Shown: positions 49,489-58,738, numbered from the stretch's first letter. The stretch: 64,000 bases of DNA from Acidobacteriota bacterium (GCA_028749115.1 JAQURD010000003.1:186001-250000); one strand, 5' to 3'. Notes: generated by a model from the sequence alone, not told the origin. Numbers and translations: made by a program.

Positions 49489-50166
49489 ATGACGTTATTA
49501 ATTAATGCTGACCCGAGAAAAGAAATTGGGAAGAATGCTGCTGGCCGGCTGAGAAAGCAGGGGCTGGTGCCAGCCATTCTTTATGGTGGAAAAACTTCCA
49601 GCCAGCCCTTAACTCTCAAGAAAAAGGATATCATAGAAATTCTTAAGTCAGAGACAGGTGAGAATACTATTTTCCGGGTAGCCATAGATTCTGATGAAAA
49701 AGATGTGATGCTAAAAGAAGTTCAGATTAATCCAGTGACTGATGAATTAACTCATGTTGATCTGATTGAAATTTCCATGGATAAGCCAGTGCGCGTATCT
49801 GTTCCAGTTGAATTGGTGGGAGATCCAGTTGGCGTCAAAACTGAGGGCGGCGTCGTTGACTTTTTATTGCGTGAACTGGACGTAGAGTGCTTGCCGCGAG
49901 AAATTCCAGAATCAATTAAGATTGATATCAGTAATCTTCATATTCATCAGTCATTTAAAGTTCAGAACCTCGAACTGCCAGCCGGGATCAAAATCAATAA
50001 TGAGGCCAATACAGCTATTGTTGTCGTTAGCAGTGTCGCTGAAGAAGCAGCCCCGGCCCCGGTGGAAGAAGTAATTGAAGGGGCGGAAATGAAAGAACCA
50101 GAACTCATTAGAAAAGAACGCAAGAAAGAAGAAGAGGAAGAACAACCTAAGGAGAAGGAGTCATAA
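49489..50166 (+). CDS. rplY: 50S ribosomal protein L25/general stress protein Ctc
   Basis: The 225-residue protein binds 5S rRNA. It has the L25 domain (about 1-92, RKEIGKNAAGRLRKQGLVPA, VQINPVTDELTHVDL) and the TL5 C-terminal domain (about 95-180). A Glu/Lys-rich tail ends it. ATG 49489 has an AAGGAGG ribosome site; the frame upstream overlaps prs. The pth start directly follows the stop. Confidence 0.95.
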   Translation: MTLLINADPRKEIGKNAAGRLRKQGLVPAILYGGKTSSQPLTLKKKDIIEILKSETGENTIFRVAIDSDEKDVMLKEVQINPVTDELTHVDLIEISMDKPVRVSVPVELVGDPVGVKTEGGVVDFLLRELDVECLPREIPESIKIDISNLHIHQSFKVQNLELPAGIKINNEANTAIVVVSSVAEEAAPAPVEEVIEGAEMKEPELIRKERKKEEEEEQPKEKES

Positions 50167-50751
50167 GTGTGGCTGGTCGTCGGCCTGGGTAATCCTGGTT
50201 CTGGCTACTCGGGCACACGGCACAACGCTGGTTTTATGGTCGGTCAAAGCCTCAGTCAAAGATGGGGCCTGAAGCTGGCCAGCCATACCTGTAGCTCAAG
50301 GCTGGCTGAGACCAGACGAGGAAGAAACAGGGTAATCCTGGCCCTTCCCCAGACTTATATGAACCTCAGTGGCCTGGCAGTTAAGTCACTGCTGGCTGCT
50401 TATAAAGCAAAACCTGAAAATCTACTGGTCATATATGACGATCTGGATTTGCCAGCAGGCGAAATAAGAATAAAGCCTCAGGGCAGCCCGGGCAGCCATA
50501 AGGGCATGAAATCTATTGTTGAAGCCTTGGGTACCCAGTCTTTCCCGAGAATAAGACTGGGTATTGGGCCGAAGCCTGAAGCCATAGAAGCAGCTGATTA
50601 TGTTCTCGCTCAGTTTTCTGGCGAAGAAAAAATAAAAATCAAACAGGCTGTAGACAAAGCTTGCCAGGCAGTAGATATGATCATAAGCGGCCACCTGGCG
50701 GAGGCGATGAACGCTTTCAACCGGAAGAAAGTTGATTTTTTAGAAAAATAG
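50167..50751 (+). CDS. pth: peptidyl-tRNA hydrolase
   Basis: Pth releases peptides from peptidyl-tRNA that has dropped off ribosomes. The 194-residue enzyme has VGLGNPGSGYSGTRHNAGF (catalytic His), LPQTYMNLSGLAV and IYDDLDLPAGEIRIKPQG (catalytic Asp), plus GSHKGMKSI. It starts at GTG 50167, with AAGGAGAAGGAG in the end of rplY. Confidence 0.96.
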   Translation: MWLVVGLGNPGSGYSGTRHNAGFMVGQSLSQRWGLKLASHTCSSRLAETRRGRNRVILALPQTYMNLSGLAVKSLLAAYKAKPENLLVIYDDLDLPAGEIRIKPQGSPGSHKGMKSIVEALGTQSFPRIRLGIGPKPEAIEAADYVLAQFSGEEKIKIKQAVDKACQAVDMIISGHLAEAMNAFNRKKVDFLEK

Positions 50752-50759
50752 TTTAAAAT
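50732..50759 (+). promoter_or_regulatory. promoter for the rpsF operon
   Basis: TTGATT (50732-50737) and TAAAAT (50754-50759) are 16 bases apart and overlap the end of pth. The leader is about 55 nt. Confidence 0.55.
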
Positions 50760-50775
50760 GAACTTTGCTCCTTGC

Positions 50776-50796
50776 TCCCTCACTATAGTGAAGGGG
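50776..50796 (+). promoter_or_regulatory. hairpin in the rpsF leader
   Basis: CCCTCAC (50777-50783), a TATA loop and GTGAAGGG (50788-50795) form a stem with one bulged A, about 25 nt before the rpsF ATG. It may be an autogenous control site for S6:S18, but it does not obviously match the known motif. Confidence 0.4.
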
Positions 50797-50820
50797 CTAT
50801 AAATCCATAAGGAGGATGAA

Positions 50821-51219
50821 ATGAATCAATATGAAACAGGTTTCATAATTGCACCGAGCCTGTCGGAAGAGGAAACATCTACCCTGATCATACAAATGGC
50901 AGAAGTCGTTTCAACTAAGAAAGGGCGGATGATTAAGCAGGATATCTGGGGGAAACGCAGGCTGGCTTATCCTATCAAAAGATTTCAGGAAGGATTCTAT
51001 GTGTTTTTTGACTATGAAGGGTCGCCTGTTGTCCCGGCCGAGCTGGAAAGAAAATTTAAGCAAACTGATTCGATTTTGAGGTTTATGACTGTCAGGGAAA
51101 GCCCGGAAGACCTCATGAGAGGTAAGAAAAAAGAGAAACACGGAGAGAAAGCTCCAGGCCCGCCGGTATCAGCTCCGGCCGGGTTCAAACCAGAAATAGT
51201 TAGTGAGGAGGGAAAGTAA
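50821..51219 (+). CDS. rpsF: 30S ribosomal protein S6
   Basis: The 132-residue protein has the S6 fold: [15 protein letters not shown], then [20 protein letters not shown] and [11 protein letters not shown] Pro/Ala/Lys-rich extension of about 30 residues follows. AGGAGG lies upstream. It is the first gene of rpsF-rpsR-rplI-dnaB. Confidence 0.96.
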   Translation: MNQYETGFIIAPSLSEEETSTLIIQMAEVVSTKKGRMIKQDIWGKRRLAYPIKRFQEGFYVFFDYEGSPVVPAELERKFKQTDSILRFMTVRESPEDLMRGKKKEKHGEKAPGPPVSAPAGFKPEIVSEEGK

Positions 51220-51220
51220 G

Positions 51221-51487
51221 ATGGCCATCAGGGAAGAACGTGAAAAAACTGACAGAATGCCTGGACGGAAGTTTTTTCCTGCGAAAAGAAAAGTCTGCCG
51301 CTTTTGTGAACGGCATCTTAATGATATAGATTATAAATCGGTTGAAATTCTGCGCCGTTACATCCCTGATCGGGGGAAAATTGCCCCGAGGAGAGTGACG
51401 GGTACCTGTGCTTATCACCAGAGGAAACTGGCTCGGGCTGTCAAAAGAGCCAGGATTATGGCCCTGCTGCCTTTCGTTGAAGACTGA
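51221..51487 (+). CDS. rpsR: 30S ribosomal protein S18
   Basis: The 88-residue protein has an S18 core ([40 protein letters not shown]) and a Cys/His zinc-type set (CRFC, CAYH). ATG 51221 follows GAGGAGGGAAAG and lies two bases from the rpsF stop. Confidence 0.96.
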   Translation: MAIREEREKTDRMPGRKFFPAKRKVCRFCERHLNDIDYKSVEILRRYIPDRGKIAPRRVTGTCAYHQRKLARAVKRARIMALLPFVED

Positions 51488-51504
51488 GACAAAGGAGACA
51501 TCTG

Positions 51505-51993
51505 ATGAAAGTAATTCTCCTGGAAAGTGTCGAGAAAGTTGGGAAAAAAGGCGACCTGCTGAATGTTGCTCCGGGCTTTGCACGCAATTATCTTATTCCG
51601 AGAAAGCTAGCTATGGAAGTTACCCCCAGCAATATTAAGATGGTAGAAATAAGGCAGAAAGCCCTTAAGAAGAAAGAAGAAAAGGAAAGACTGACTTTTG
51701 AGGAACTGATTAAAAAGCTAAATGAGATCCATTTGCAGATCAGCCGCCGGTCAAGTGAGAAAGATATTATTTTTGGCTCGGTATCTGCAGGTGATATACA
51801 GGAGGAACTGGCCAGGCTGGGGTTTGATCTGGATAAGAAAAAGATTTTACTGGATGAGCCAATTAAACGGCTGGGTACATTTACAGTTCCGATAAAAATC
51901 TACCATGAGGAACGGGCCGAAGTCAAAGTAACAGTCAGCAAAGAAGAAACAGCAGCCTCCGCGTCAGCTACAGAAGGTCAAAAAACTAGCTGA
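51505..51993 (+). CDS. rplI: 50S ribosomal protein L9
   Basis: The 162-residue protein opens MKVILLESVEKVGKKGDLLN and has GFARNYLIPRKLAMEVTPSN, a long connecting helix and a C-terminal rRNA-binding domain (about 80-148). AAAGGAG precedes the ATG. Confidence 0.96.
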   Translation: MKVILLESVEKVGKKGDLLNVAPGFARNYLIPRKLAMEVTPSNIKMVEIRQKALKKKEEKERLTFEELIKKLNEIHLQISRRSSEKDIIFGSVSAGDIQEELARLGFDLDKKKILLDEPIKRLGTFTVPIKIYHEERAEVKVTVSKEETAASASATEGQKTS

Positions 51994-52025
51994 GGATGAA
52001 AACGGGCGAAGCTAGTAGATCGTCT

Positions 52026-52049
52026 CTTTAATTTATAAATGAATTAAAG
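52026..52049. repeat. AT-rich inverted repeat upstream of dnaB
   Basis: CTTTAATT (52026-52033) and AATTAAAG (52042-52049) form a perfect 8-base inverted repeat around an 8-base AT-rich centre, about 30 bases before dnaB. It could be an operator or a weak terminator without a T-run. Confidence 0.4.
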
Positions 52050-52078
52050 GGCGGTAGTGTTCTGAGAAGAGAGGAAAG

Positions 52079-53443
52079 ATGGAACTCGATTTAGCCGTCC
52101 TCAAGAAAACTCCTCCTCATAGTCTCGAAGCAGAAAAGACAGTCCTGGGAGGAATTCTGGTTAATAATGCCTATCTTAATGTTGTCCTGAGTTCTCTTAC
52201 CTCAGAAGATTTTTACAAGGATAATCACCGGCAGATTCTGGACACCATGGTCAAGCTCATGGATAAAGGTCAGCCTATTGACCTTTTAACACTGAGCGAA
52301 GAACTGCAAAAGTCTGGCCACCTGGAAGAGGTCGGAGGGGCTGCCTACCTGGCCTCATTAATGGATGGAGTGCCCAGAAGTTTAAATATCGGCTACTATA
52401 GTCAAATCATTAAAGAAAAGTCGTTACTGAGGAAGCTGATTCTATCTTCTTCCAGAATTATTAATGATTCTTATGAGCAGCAGGTTGATCCGGATACACT
52501 CATTAGCGAAGCCCAGCAAGCTATTATTGAGATTTCTGAAGAGAAAATCCGGCCAGGCTTTATACCACTCGGCACACTGACTGATCCAATGCTGGGGACT
52601 ATCCGGCAATTAGTAGACAGGAAAGAGGCAGTAACTGGCATACCTACTGGCTTTTTTGATCTTGATAATCTGACGGCTGGTTTCCATCCCTCAGAATTTA
52701 TTGTGATCGCGGCTCGTCCCTCGATGGGCAAAACCGCTCTGGCTCTGAACATGACCCACTATATTGGGCTGCAGACAGATTATCACGCCGGCTTTTTTTC
52801 TATTGAAATGTCGAAAGAACAGGTAGCCCTGCGCTTGCTGTGCGCTGAAGCCCAGATTGATCTGAAAAGAACCAGATCGGGTTTTATCAGTGAAAAAGAA
52901 TTTAATCGGCTGGGCCTGGCTGCTGAGGCTTTATCTCAGGCCAGAATTTACATTGACGAATCTCCGGCCCTGACCGTGACAGAAATGAAGGCTAAATGCC
53001 GGCGGTTAAAATTGGAAGGCCATCTTGATATTGTTTTTGTTGACTATATGCAGTTAATGCGGACAGGTGGGCGGTTTGAGAACCGCAACCAGGAAATGTC
53101 CTTTATCTCCAGATCTCTCAAAGAGATGGCCAAAGAACTTCAGATCCCGGTGGTGGGTGTTTCACAGCTGAGCCGGGCACCGGAAAAAATGAGAAAAGAA
53201 CCAAAGCCGGTTCTATCTGATCTCCGGGAATCGGGGGCAATCGAGCAGGATGCTGACGTGGTAATTTTTATTTACCGCCCTGATTATTATCATCCTGATG
53301 ATGAAGCTGCCAGGGGAGAAGCTCAAATTAACGTGGCCAAACAAAGAAATGGGCCGCTCGGCCTGGTGCGGCTTGTCTTTCTTAGAGAATATGCCAAATT
53401 TGTCAATGGTGATTTTAGCTCCAGAGTTGAGGATGAAGGCTGA
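52079..53443 (+). CDS. dnaB: replicative DNA helicase DnaB
   Basis: The 454-residue helicase has the N-terminal primase-interaction domain (SLEAEKTVLGGILVNNAYL), a linker and the RecA-like core. The core has Walker A (AARPSMGKTALALN), Walker B (LDIVFVDYMQLM) and SDLRESGAIEQDADVVIFIY. A GAGAGGAAAG site precedes the ATG. The order rplI-dnaB is common. It overlaps mlaE by 11 bases. Confidence 0.97.
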   Translation: MELDLAVLKKTPPHSLEAEKTVLGGILVNNAYLNVVLSSLTSEDFYKDNHRQILDTMVKLMDKGQPIDLLTLSEELQKSGHLEEVGGAAYLASLMDGVPRSLNIGYYSQIIKEKSLLRKLILSSSRIINDSYEQQVDPDTLISEAQQAIIEISEEKIRPGFIPLGTLTDPMLGTIRQLVDRKEAVTGIPTGFFDLDNLTAGFHPSEFIVIAARPSMGKTALALNMTHYIGLQTDYHAGFFSIEMSKEQVALRLLCAEAQIDLKRTRSGFISEKEFNRLGLAAEALSQARIYIDESPALTVTEMKAKCRRLKLEGHLDIVFVDYMQLMRTGGRFENRNQEMSFISRSLKEMAKELQIPVVGVSQLSRAPEKMRKEPKPVLSDLRESGAIEQDADVVIFIYRPDYYHPDDEAARGEAQINVAKQRNGPLGLVRLVFLREYAKFVNGDFSSRVEDEG

Positions 53444-54245
53444 GCCTATCGATAAAGATGAAATGGAAAATCAGTTCCAGGGGGGGCTGCTATCTCAATT
53501 TTTTTCTGACCTGGCTCAAGTCTTTGACCTGGCCGCCAGGGCGGGGCGGGGCTTATTTCAAAAACCTTTTGAAGTAAGAAATTTTGTCCAGCAACTGGAA
53601 GAAGTCGGCGTTAATTCTCTCCTGGTTGTATCTTTAACTGCGGCTTTTGGCGGGCTGGTTTTTGGCTTGCAGGCTTACCTGGCTTTTCATCGCTATATTG
53701 GTCCTGGTTCAGAAGCTCAGGCAGGTCCGATAATTGCTGTTGGCTTGTGCCGGGAATTAATTCCTATTCTGGTCGGTTTGATGGTGGCTGGCCGGGTCGG
53801 CTCATCCATGGCGGCCGAGATTGGCACAATGAAAATTACCGAACAAATTGATGCCCTGATCAGCCTGGGGGCTAATCCGGTTAACTATCTGGTTGTCCCC
53901 CGGACTCTGGCCAGCGTGATTATGGTCCCTGCCCTGACCATTTATGGTGATTTTATCGGGATTTTTGGTGGCTATGCTTACAATGTGCTGCTTATGCATG
54001 TTAACCATACCATGTATGTTAATACCACCCTTAAGTATTTTGAACTATGGGATGTCTCTGTTGGGATAATTAAAGCGGTGGTTTTTGGCCTGATCATTGC
54101 TATTATTGGCTGCTGGCAGGGTCTGACCACTGAAGGCGGAGCTGAAGGTGTCGGCCGGGCAACGACCAAATCGGTGGTGGTTTCCAGTATTTGCATTCTG
54201 ATTTTGAACTTCTTCTTGAGCAAAATTCTGCCAGCAGTTCTGTGA
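53433..54245 (+). CDS. mlaE: MlaE-type phospholipid-transport permease
   Basis: The 270-residue inner-membrane permease of the MCE/Mla ABC system has about five membrane helices and the family's ELIPILVGLMVAGRVGSSMA and ISLGANPVNYLVVPRTLA motifs. The frame extends upstream into dnaB; ATG 53433 (TTGAGG upstream) overlaps the dnaB stop. MlaF and MlaD follow directly. Confidence 0.9.
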   Translation: MKAEPIDKDEMENQFQGGLLSQFFSDLAQVFDLAARAGRGLFQKPFEVRNFVQQLEEVGVNSLLVVSLTAAFGGLVFGLQAYLAFHRYIGPGSEAQAGPIIAVGLCRELIPILVGLMVAGRVGSSMAAEIGTMKITEQIDALISLGANPVNYLVVPRTLASVIMVPALTIYGDFIGIFGGYAYNVLLMHVNHTMYVNTTLKYFELWDVSVGIIKAVVFGLIIAIIGCWQGLTTEGGAEGVGRATTKSVVVSSICILILNFFLSKILPAVL

Positions 54246-54248
54246 TAA

Positions 54249-55007
54249 ATGGCTATGACCAAAATTAAAATAGATAACCTGTACAAATCTTTTGGTGAGA
54301 AAGAGGTGCTTAAAGGGATCAATCTGGAAGTTGAAGCCGGAGAAATCATAGTGATTATCGGGCAGAGCGGCTCCGGCAAGAGTGTGTTGCTTAAACATAT
54401 AATCGGCATCATGAAGCCAGATGCCGGCGAGATTTATGTTGACGGGCAGCAGACTGATTCTTTAAAGGAAAAAGAACTCCTAAAAATAAGCCGCAAATTT
54501 GGCATGCTTTTTCAGGGGGCAGCTCTTTTTGATTCTTTAACTGTTGAGGAAAATGTGGCTTTTGGGCTCAGGCGTCATACCAATCTTTCTGAGGAGGAGA
54601 TCAAAAGAGTGGTGGCAGCCAGTCTGGAAAGAGTTGGCTTGCGGGATATCGGAGATCTACTCCCCTATGAGCTCTCCGGCGGAATGAAGAAAAGAGTCGG
54701 ACTGGCCAGAGCTATTGCCTATGGCCCTGAGATTATTCTTTATGATGAACCAACTACCGGCCTCGACCCGATCAGAGCCGATGCCATCAATAATCTAATT
54801 CTACAGTTGAAAAGGGATTTAAAGGTGACCTCAATGGTCATTACCCATGATATGAATAGCACTTATAAGGTGGCCGACCGGATCGCCATGCTTTATGATG
54901 GACGAATCATTGAGGTCGGTTCTCCAGAAGAAATTAAGAGTTCGCCCAATCCAGTAGTCCAGCAGTTTATCAACGGCCGGGCTACCGGGCCAATTGCTGA
55001 ATGGTGA
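54249..55007 (+). CDS. mlaF: MlaF-type ABC ATPase
   Basis: The 252-residue ATPase has Walker A (GQSGSGKSVLLKHI), Q-loop (GMLFQGAALFDSL, typical of Mla), signature (LSGGMKKRVGLARAI), Walker B (ILYDEPTTGLDP) and H-loop (VITHDMNS). It energises lipid movement between the two membranes with MlaE and MlaD. Confidence 0.94.
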   Translation: MAMTKIKIDNLYKSFGEKEVLKGINLEVEAGEIIVIIGQSGSGKSVLLKHIIGIMKPDAGEIYVDGQQTDSLKEKELLKISRKFGMLFQGAALFDSLTVEENVAFGLRRHTNLSEEEIKRVVAASLERVGLRDIGDLLPYELSGGMKKRVGLARAIAYGPEIILYDEPTTGLDPIRADAINNLILQLKRDLKVTSMVITHDMNSTYKVADRIAMLYDGRIIEVGSPEEIKSSPNPVVQQFINGRATGPIAEW

Positions 55008-55017
55008 GGAGCTAATT

Positions 55018-56331
55018 ATGGCAACAAAACGAGAAGTTAAAATTGGCACTTTTCTGACGGGGCTGTTGATCATTCTGGCTTTAGCCATCATCTTCATCGG
55101 CAATATAGGTGATTTATTCAAGAAACCAGGCTATGAAGTCTTTGCCCTGTTTGATTCAGCTCTGGGCCTGGATAAAAAAGCTTCAGTCAAGATGGCCGGT
55201 ATCAAGATTGGTGAGGTCAAAGATATAATGCTCGCCGGGCAGCGGGCCAAGGTGGCGATGATTATATATCCCGAAAGCCAGATTCCTCGGGGCTCGAAAG
55301 TCACGCTTTCTTCCCTTGGCATTCTGGGAGAAAAATACATCGAGATCATCCCTGGGGCAGAAAATACTTATTATAAAGGCGGAGAAGTTATGGAGTCCCT
55401 GCCGCCCATCAGTTTTGACCAGCTAGGAACACTCTTTATGTCCATGGGCGAGGATGTCAAGAAAATCAGCGCTTCTGTCAACAAAATGCTGACTCCAGAA
55501 CTCGGCCAGAACATTAATAAGACCATTAAGCACCTTGAATCATTGAGCTCAGAGCTCGACTCTCTGGTTAAGGAAAATAGGCCTTCCATCAATCAAACGA
55601 TTTCTAACTCTGGCCAGGCAGTAGATAATCTTAATCTTCAGATAAACACCATTTCTGAAGATATTCAAGAAACGCTGGCTGAGATAAAGAGCTTGATTGG
55701 TGATAATAAAGAAGCAGTTAAAGAGAATCTTGATCAGTTGAAAGAAGACCTGACCGCTCTCAGCCAGACTCTTAAAAATTTGAACGAGGCACTGGAAAAA
55801 GTGAATAGCGGTCAGGGAACAGTCGGCCAATTGATCAACGACCCATCTCTTTATCAGGAAACAAAGAGTATGGTGGATGAGGTAAAAAACATCACTTCCA
55901 GTATTTCAACTCTGAAGTTAACAGGCGGTCTGGAGGGCTCCTATTACGCCGAGAGCGATCTCTTTAAAGGTTCTCTTTATGGCGGATTAACCTGGGAAGA
56001 AAAGGCCCTTCTGCTGGCTGGAGTGACACATGATCCCTTCCAGGATAAGTTTGTTTATTCCCTCCAGGGAGGTTATAAAGCTGGTCCTCTGGCTTTCCGG
56101 GCCGGTCTGATCGAATCCCATTTCGGGGGTGGACTGGATTTGCACCTGATCAAAAATAGACTGGTCATTGGAGCGGAAGGGTTTGATTTTAATCGCGATC
56201 CCCGCCCGCAATTCAGGGCTTATGGCCGGCTTTATCCAGTAAAAAATTTTTATTTCCTGGCCGGGCTGGAAGACTTTACTCTCGCTTCCAGAAGAGAATT
56301 CTATTTTGGCCTTGGATTTGAACTCAGATGA
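55018..56331 (+). CDS. MlaD-type MCE protein with C-terminal beta-rich domain
   Basis: The 437-residue protein has an N-terminal membrane anchor (about 9-30), one MCE domain (about 35-115, ALFDSALGLDKKASVKMAGI) and a long coiled coil (about 135-290, ENLDQLKEDLTALSQTLKNL). A C-terminal part (about 295-437) consists of alternating aromatic/aliphatic strands and ends in FGLGFELR, as outer-membrane barrels do. E. coli MlaD (about 180 residues) lacks these last parts. ATG 55018 has GAGGAG upstream. It could span the periplasm (inference). Confidence 0.88.
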   Translation: MATKREVKIGTFLTGLLIILALAIIFIGNIGDLFKKPGYEVFALFDSALGLDKKASVKMAGIKIGEVKDIMLAGQRAKVAMIIYPESQIPRGSKVTLSSLGILGEKYIEIIPGAENTYYKGGEVMESLPPISFDQLGTLFMSMGEDVKKISASVNKMLTPELGQNINKTIKHLESLSSELDSLVKENRPSINQTISNSGQAVDNLNLQINTISEDIQETLAEIKSLIGDNKEAVKENLDQLKEDLTALSQTLKNLNEALEKVNSGQGTVGQLINDPSLYQETKSMVDEVKNITSSISTLKLTGGLEGSYYAESDLFKGSLYGGLTWEEKALLLAGVTHDPFQDKFVYSLQGGYKAGPLAFRAGLIESHFGGGLDLHLIKNRLVIGAEGFDFNRDPRPQFRAYGRLYPVKNFYFLAGLEDFTLASRREFYFGLGFELR

Positions 56332-57683
56332 AAAAAGGATCGTTTTTTGTCTGCCAGAATTGCGGATTCCGCTCGCCGAAATGGTTGGGCCGTTGTCCGG
56401 AGTGCGGCGAATTTACTACTATGGTGGAAGAGCTTGAAGATGAAGTTCTGGAAGAAGAAGCCGGAGGGAGCAGCCAGCCTTTGCTTTACCAGGAAATTAA
56501 TCCGGTTCATAACCAGAGAATTCCTGTTGGTATTGAACAGTTTAATAATGTCCTGGGAGGAGGGCTGGTTCTGGGTTCAGTCGTGCTGATTGGCGGTGAA
56601 CCAGGTATAGGCAAGTCAACGCTTCTTCTACAGGTCTCACGTCATCTGGCGGCAGCCGGCGAACCTGTGCTTTATGTTTCCGGGGAAGAATCACTCGAAC
56701 AAATTAAGCTCCGGGGCGAACGTCTGAAGCTCAAAGACGAACAGGTCTATCTCCTGGCCGAGATCAGCCTGGAAAAGATTATCAATGTGGCTGATCAGAT
56801 GAAACCCAGGGCGTTAATTATAGACTCTGTGCAAACAATTTATTCTCCTCACCTGACTTCCAGCCCGGGGACGATCAGTCAGGTGAGAGAAGTAACCAAC
56901 CGGATATTCCGTCTGGCCAAGAAAAATCAAACACCGGTCTTTTTAATTGGACATATAACTAAGGATGGAACACTGGCCGGGCCTAAATCGCTTGAACATA
57001 TGGTGGATGTCGTGCTTCTTTTTGAAGGGGAAAGAGATCATAGTCACCGGGTGCTGCGGGTTATGAAGAACCGATTCGGCCCGGTATCGGAATTAGCTAT
57101 TTTTGAAATGAGCCAATCCGGCCTCCAGCCGATTGACAATCCGTCCGCTTTCTTTTTAAAAGAGAGACCTCAGAATGAACCGGGTAGTGTTATCGTTTCC
57201 ACCGTTAAAGGTTCCAGACCTCTTCTGGTTGAAGTTCAGGCGCTGGTTTCCTCCACCATATTTATGGGCAATCCAAGAAGAATGTCTATTGGTCTGGATC
57301 ACTACCGAATGGCCATGCTCCTGGCTTTAGCGGAGAAAAAAATTGGCTATAGTTTTGCTGGAGAGGATATTTATCTTAATGTAGCTGGCGGCTTAAGCCT
57401 GGATGAGCCGGCGGCTGATCTTGGCGTAATTCTGGCGGTCATTTCTTCAGTCAAGAATCTGCCCCTGCCGCGGGAACTGGCTGTCTTTGGCGAGATTGGA
57501 TTAAGCGGTGAGATCAGGTCAGTCAATCAGCCAGCCGCCCGCATCAAAGAAGCCAGATCACTCGGCTTTGAGATGGCTATGTTGCCCGCAGGCAATCTTC
57601 AGCAGCTCGAAGCTGAACATTTGCAGGGGATAAAATGTCTTGGAGTTAGATCTATCAAGCAGGCCTTAGCTCAGGCCTTCTAA
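56328..57683 (+). CDS. radA: DNA repair protein RadA
   Basis: RadA helps process recombination intermediates by branch migration. The 451-residue protein has a zinc ribbon (CQNCGFRSPKWLGRCPECGE), a RecA-like ATPase (Walker A GGEPGIGKSTLLL), the RadA-specific KNRFG motif and a C-terminal Lon-type domain (about 290-450). It overlaps the MCE gene by four bases. Confidence 0.95.
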   Translation: MKKGSFFVCQNCGFRSPKWLGRCPECGEFTTMVEELEDEVLEEEAGGSSQPLLYQEINPVHNQRIPVGIEQFNNVLGGGLVLGSVVLIGGEPGIGKSTLLLQVSRHLAAAGEPVLYVSGEESLEQIKLRGERLKLKDEQVYLLAEISLEKIINVADQMKPRALIIDSVQTIYSPHLTSSPGTISQVREVTNRIFRLAKKNQTPVFLIGHITKDGTLAGPKSLEHMVDVVLLFEGERDHSHRVLRVMKNRFGPVSELAIFEMSQSGLQPIDNPSAFFLKERPQNEPGSVIVSTVKGSRPLLVEVQALVSSTIFMGNPRRMSIGLDHYRMAMLLALAEKKIGYSFAGEDIYLNVAGGLSLDEPAADLGVILAVISSVKNLPLPRELAVFGEIGLSGEIRSVNQPAARIKEARSLGFEMAMLPAGNLQQLEAEHLQGIKCLGVRSIKQALAQAF

Positions 57684-57736
57684 TCTTCTTCCCGATTTTG
57701 TAAAATGAAAGTAATGCTCAAGCAAGAAGGAGTAAG

Positions 57737-58726
57737 ATGGCTATAATATTTTTCAGAGCAATCATTCTAGTTCTTATGGGGATGGCTGGCTATTTTTATC
57801 CCCCTTTTCACCTGTCACAGCAACTGGGTGGGGTTGCTGGCCTGGTATTTGGTTTTTTAATTATCTGGCTTGAAATCAGACTCCGGCGGGTTCAATTTCG
57901 CTTTTTATGGACAGCCACACTTGGTGCCCTGCTTGGGCTTCTACTTGGCTGGCTGGTTGGTTCTGTCTATCATTCTGTATTTAAGGCAGGGGAAACGTCT
58001 GCCTTCATTCGGCTTTTTTTCCTGATTGCCTTTCCTTATATTGGCTTTTTGCTTGGTATCAAAAAACCGGAATGGCTCGAACCGGCTTTTCTGGTGAGTT
58101 TTTTCCAGAGCAAGACTGAGCAGCACATATATAAGCTGCTGGATACTTCTGTCATTATTGATGGGAGAATGGCTGAGATCTGTGAGACGGGTTTTATTGA
58201 CGGAGAACTCATTGTTCCGCAATTTGTGCTCAAAGAATTGCAACTTGTGGCTGACTCCCCTGATGCCCTTAAGCGTCAGCGTGGCCGGCGCGGGCTGGAA
58301 GTTCTGGACAGGTTACGAAAGTCGCCCAAGATCAAAGTTATCATTTCTGAAATGGATTTTCCCGACATAAAAGAAGTGGATTCAAAGCTTATAGAATGTG
58401 CTAAGAGCCTGAAAGCAAAGATTATAACTAACGATTTTAATCTCAACAAAGTGGCTAATCTCCAGGGCATTGAAGTTTTAAACATTAATGAACTGGCTAA
58501 TGCTTTAAGACCGGTAGTTCTGCCAGGCGAAACAATGCGGGTCTTTATTCTTAAAGAAGGTAAAGAGAAAGACCAAGGTGTTGCCTACCTTGATGATGGC
58601 ACTATGGTAGTAGTTGATAACGCCAGAAAAATGATGGGACAAACAGTTGATATTACCGTCACTTCAGTTCTGCAAACAACAGTTGGCAAAATGATCTTCG
58701 GACGATACAACGGGGACACTCATTAG
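57737..58726 (+). CDS. PIN-TRAM membrane protein (YacL-like)
   Basis: The 329-residue protein has four N-terminal membrane helices (to about residue 115), a PIN ribonuclease domain (about 135-255) and a C-terminal TRAM RNA-binding domain (about 265-325). The PIN domain has acidic residues in KLLDTSVIIDGRMAEI, VLKELQLVADS and IITNDFNLNK. AAGGAG precedes the ATG. The radA-yacL-ispF order resembles that of Firmicutes, but disA and ispD are missing. Confidence 0.9.
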   Translation: MAIIFFRAIILVLMGMAGYFYPPFHLSQQLGGVAGLVFGFLIIWLEIRLRRVQFRFLWTATLGALLGLLLGWLVGSVYHSVFKAGETSAFIRLFFLIAFPYIGFLLGIKKPEWLEPAFLVSFFQSKTEQHIYKLLDTSVIIDGRMAEICETGFIDGELIVPQFVLKELQLVADSPDALKRQRGRRGLEVLDRLRKSPKIKVIISEMDFPDIKEVDSKLIECAKSLKAKIITNDFNLNKVANLQGIEVLNINELANALRPVVLPGETMRVFILKEGKEKDQGVAYLDDGTMVVVDNARKMMGQTVDITVTSVLQTTVGKMIFGRYNGDTH

Positions 58727-58738
58727 ACAGGTGAGGTG

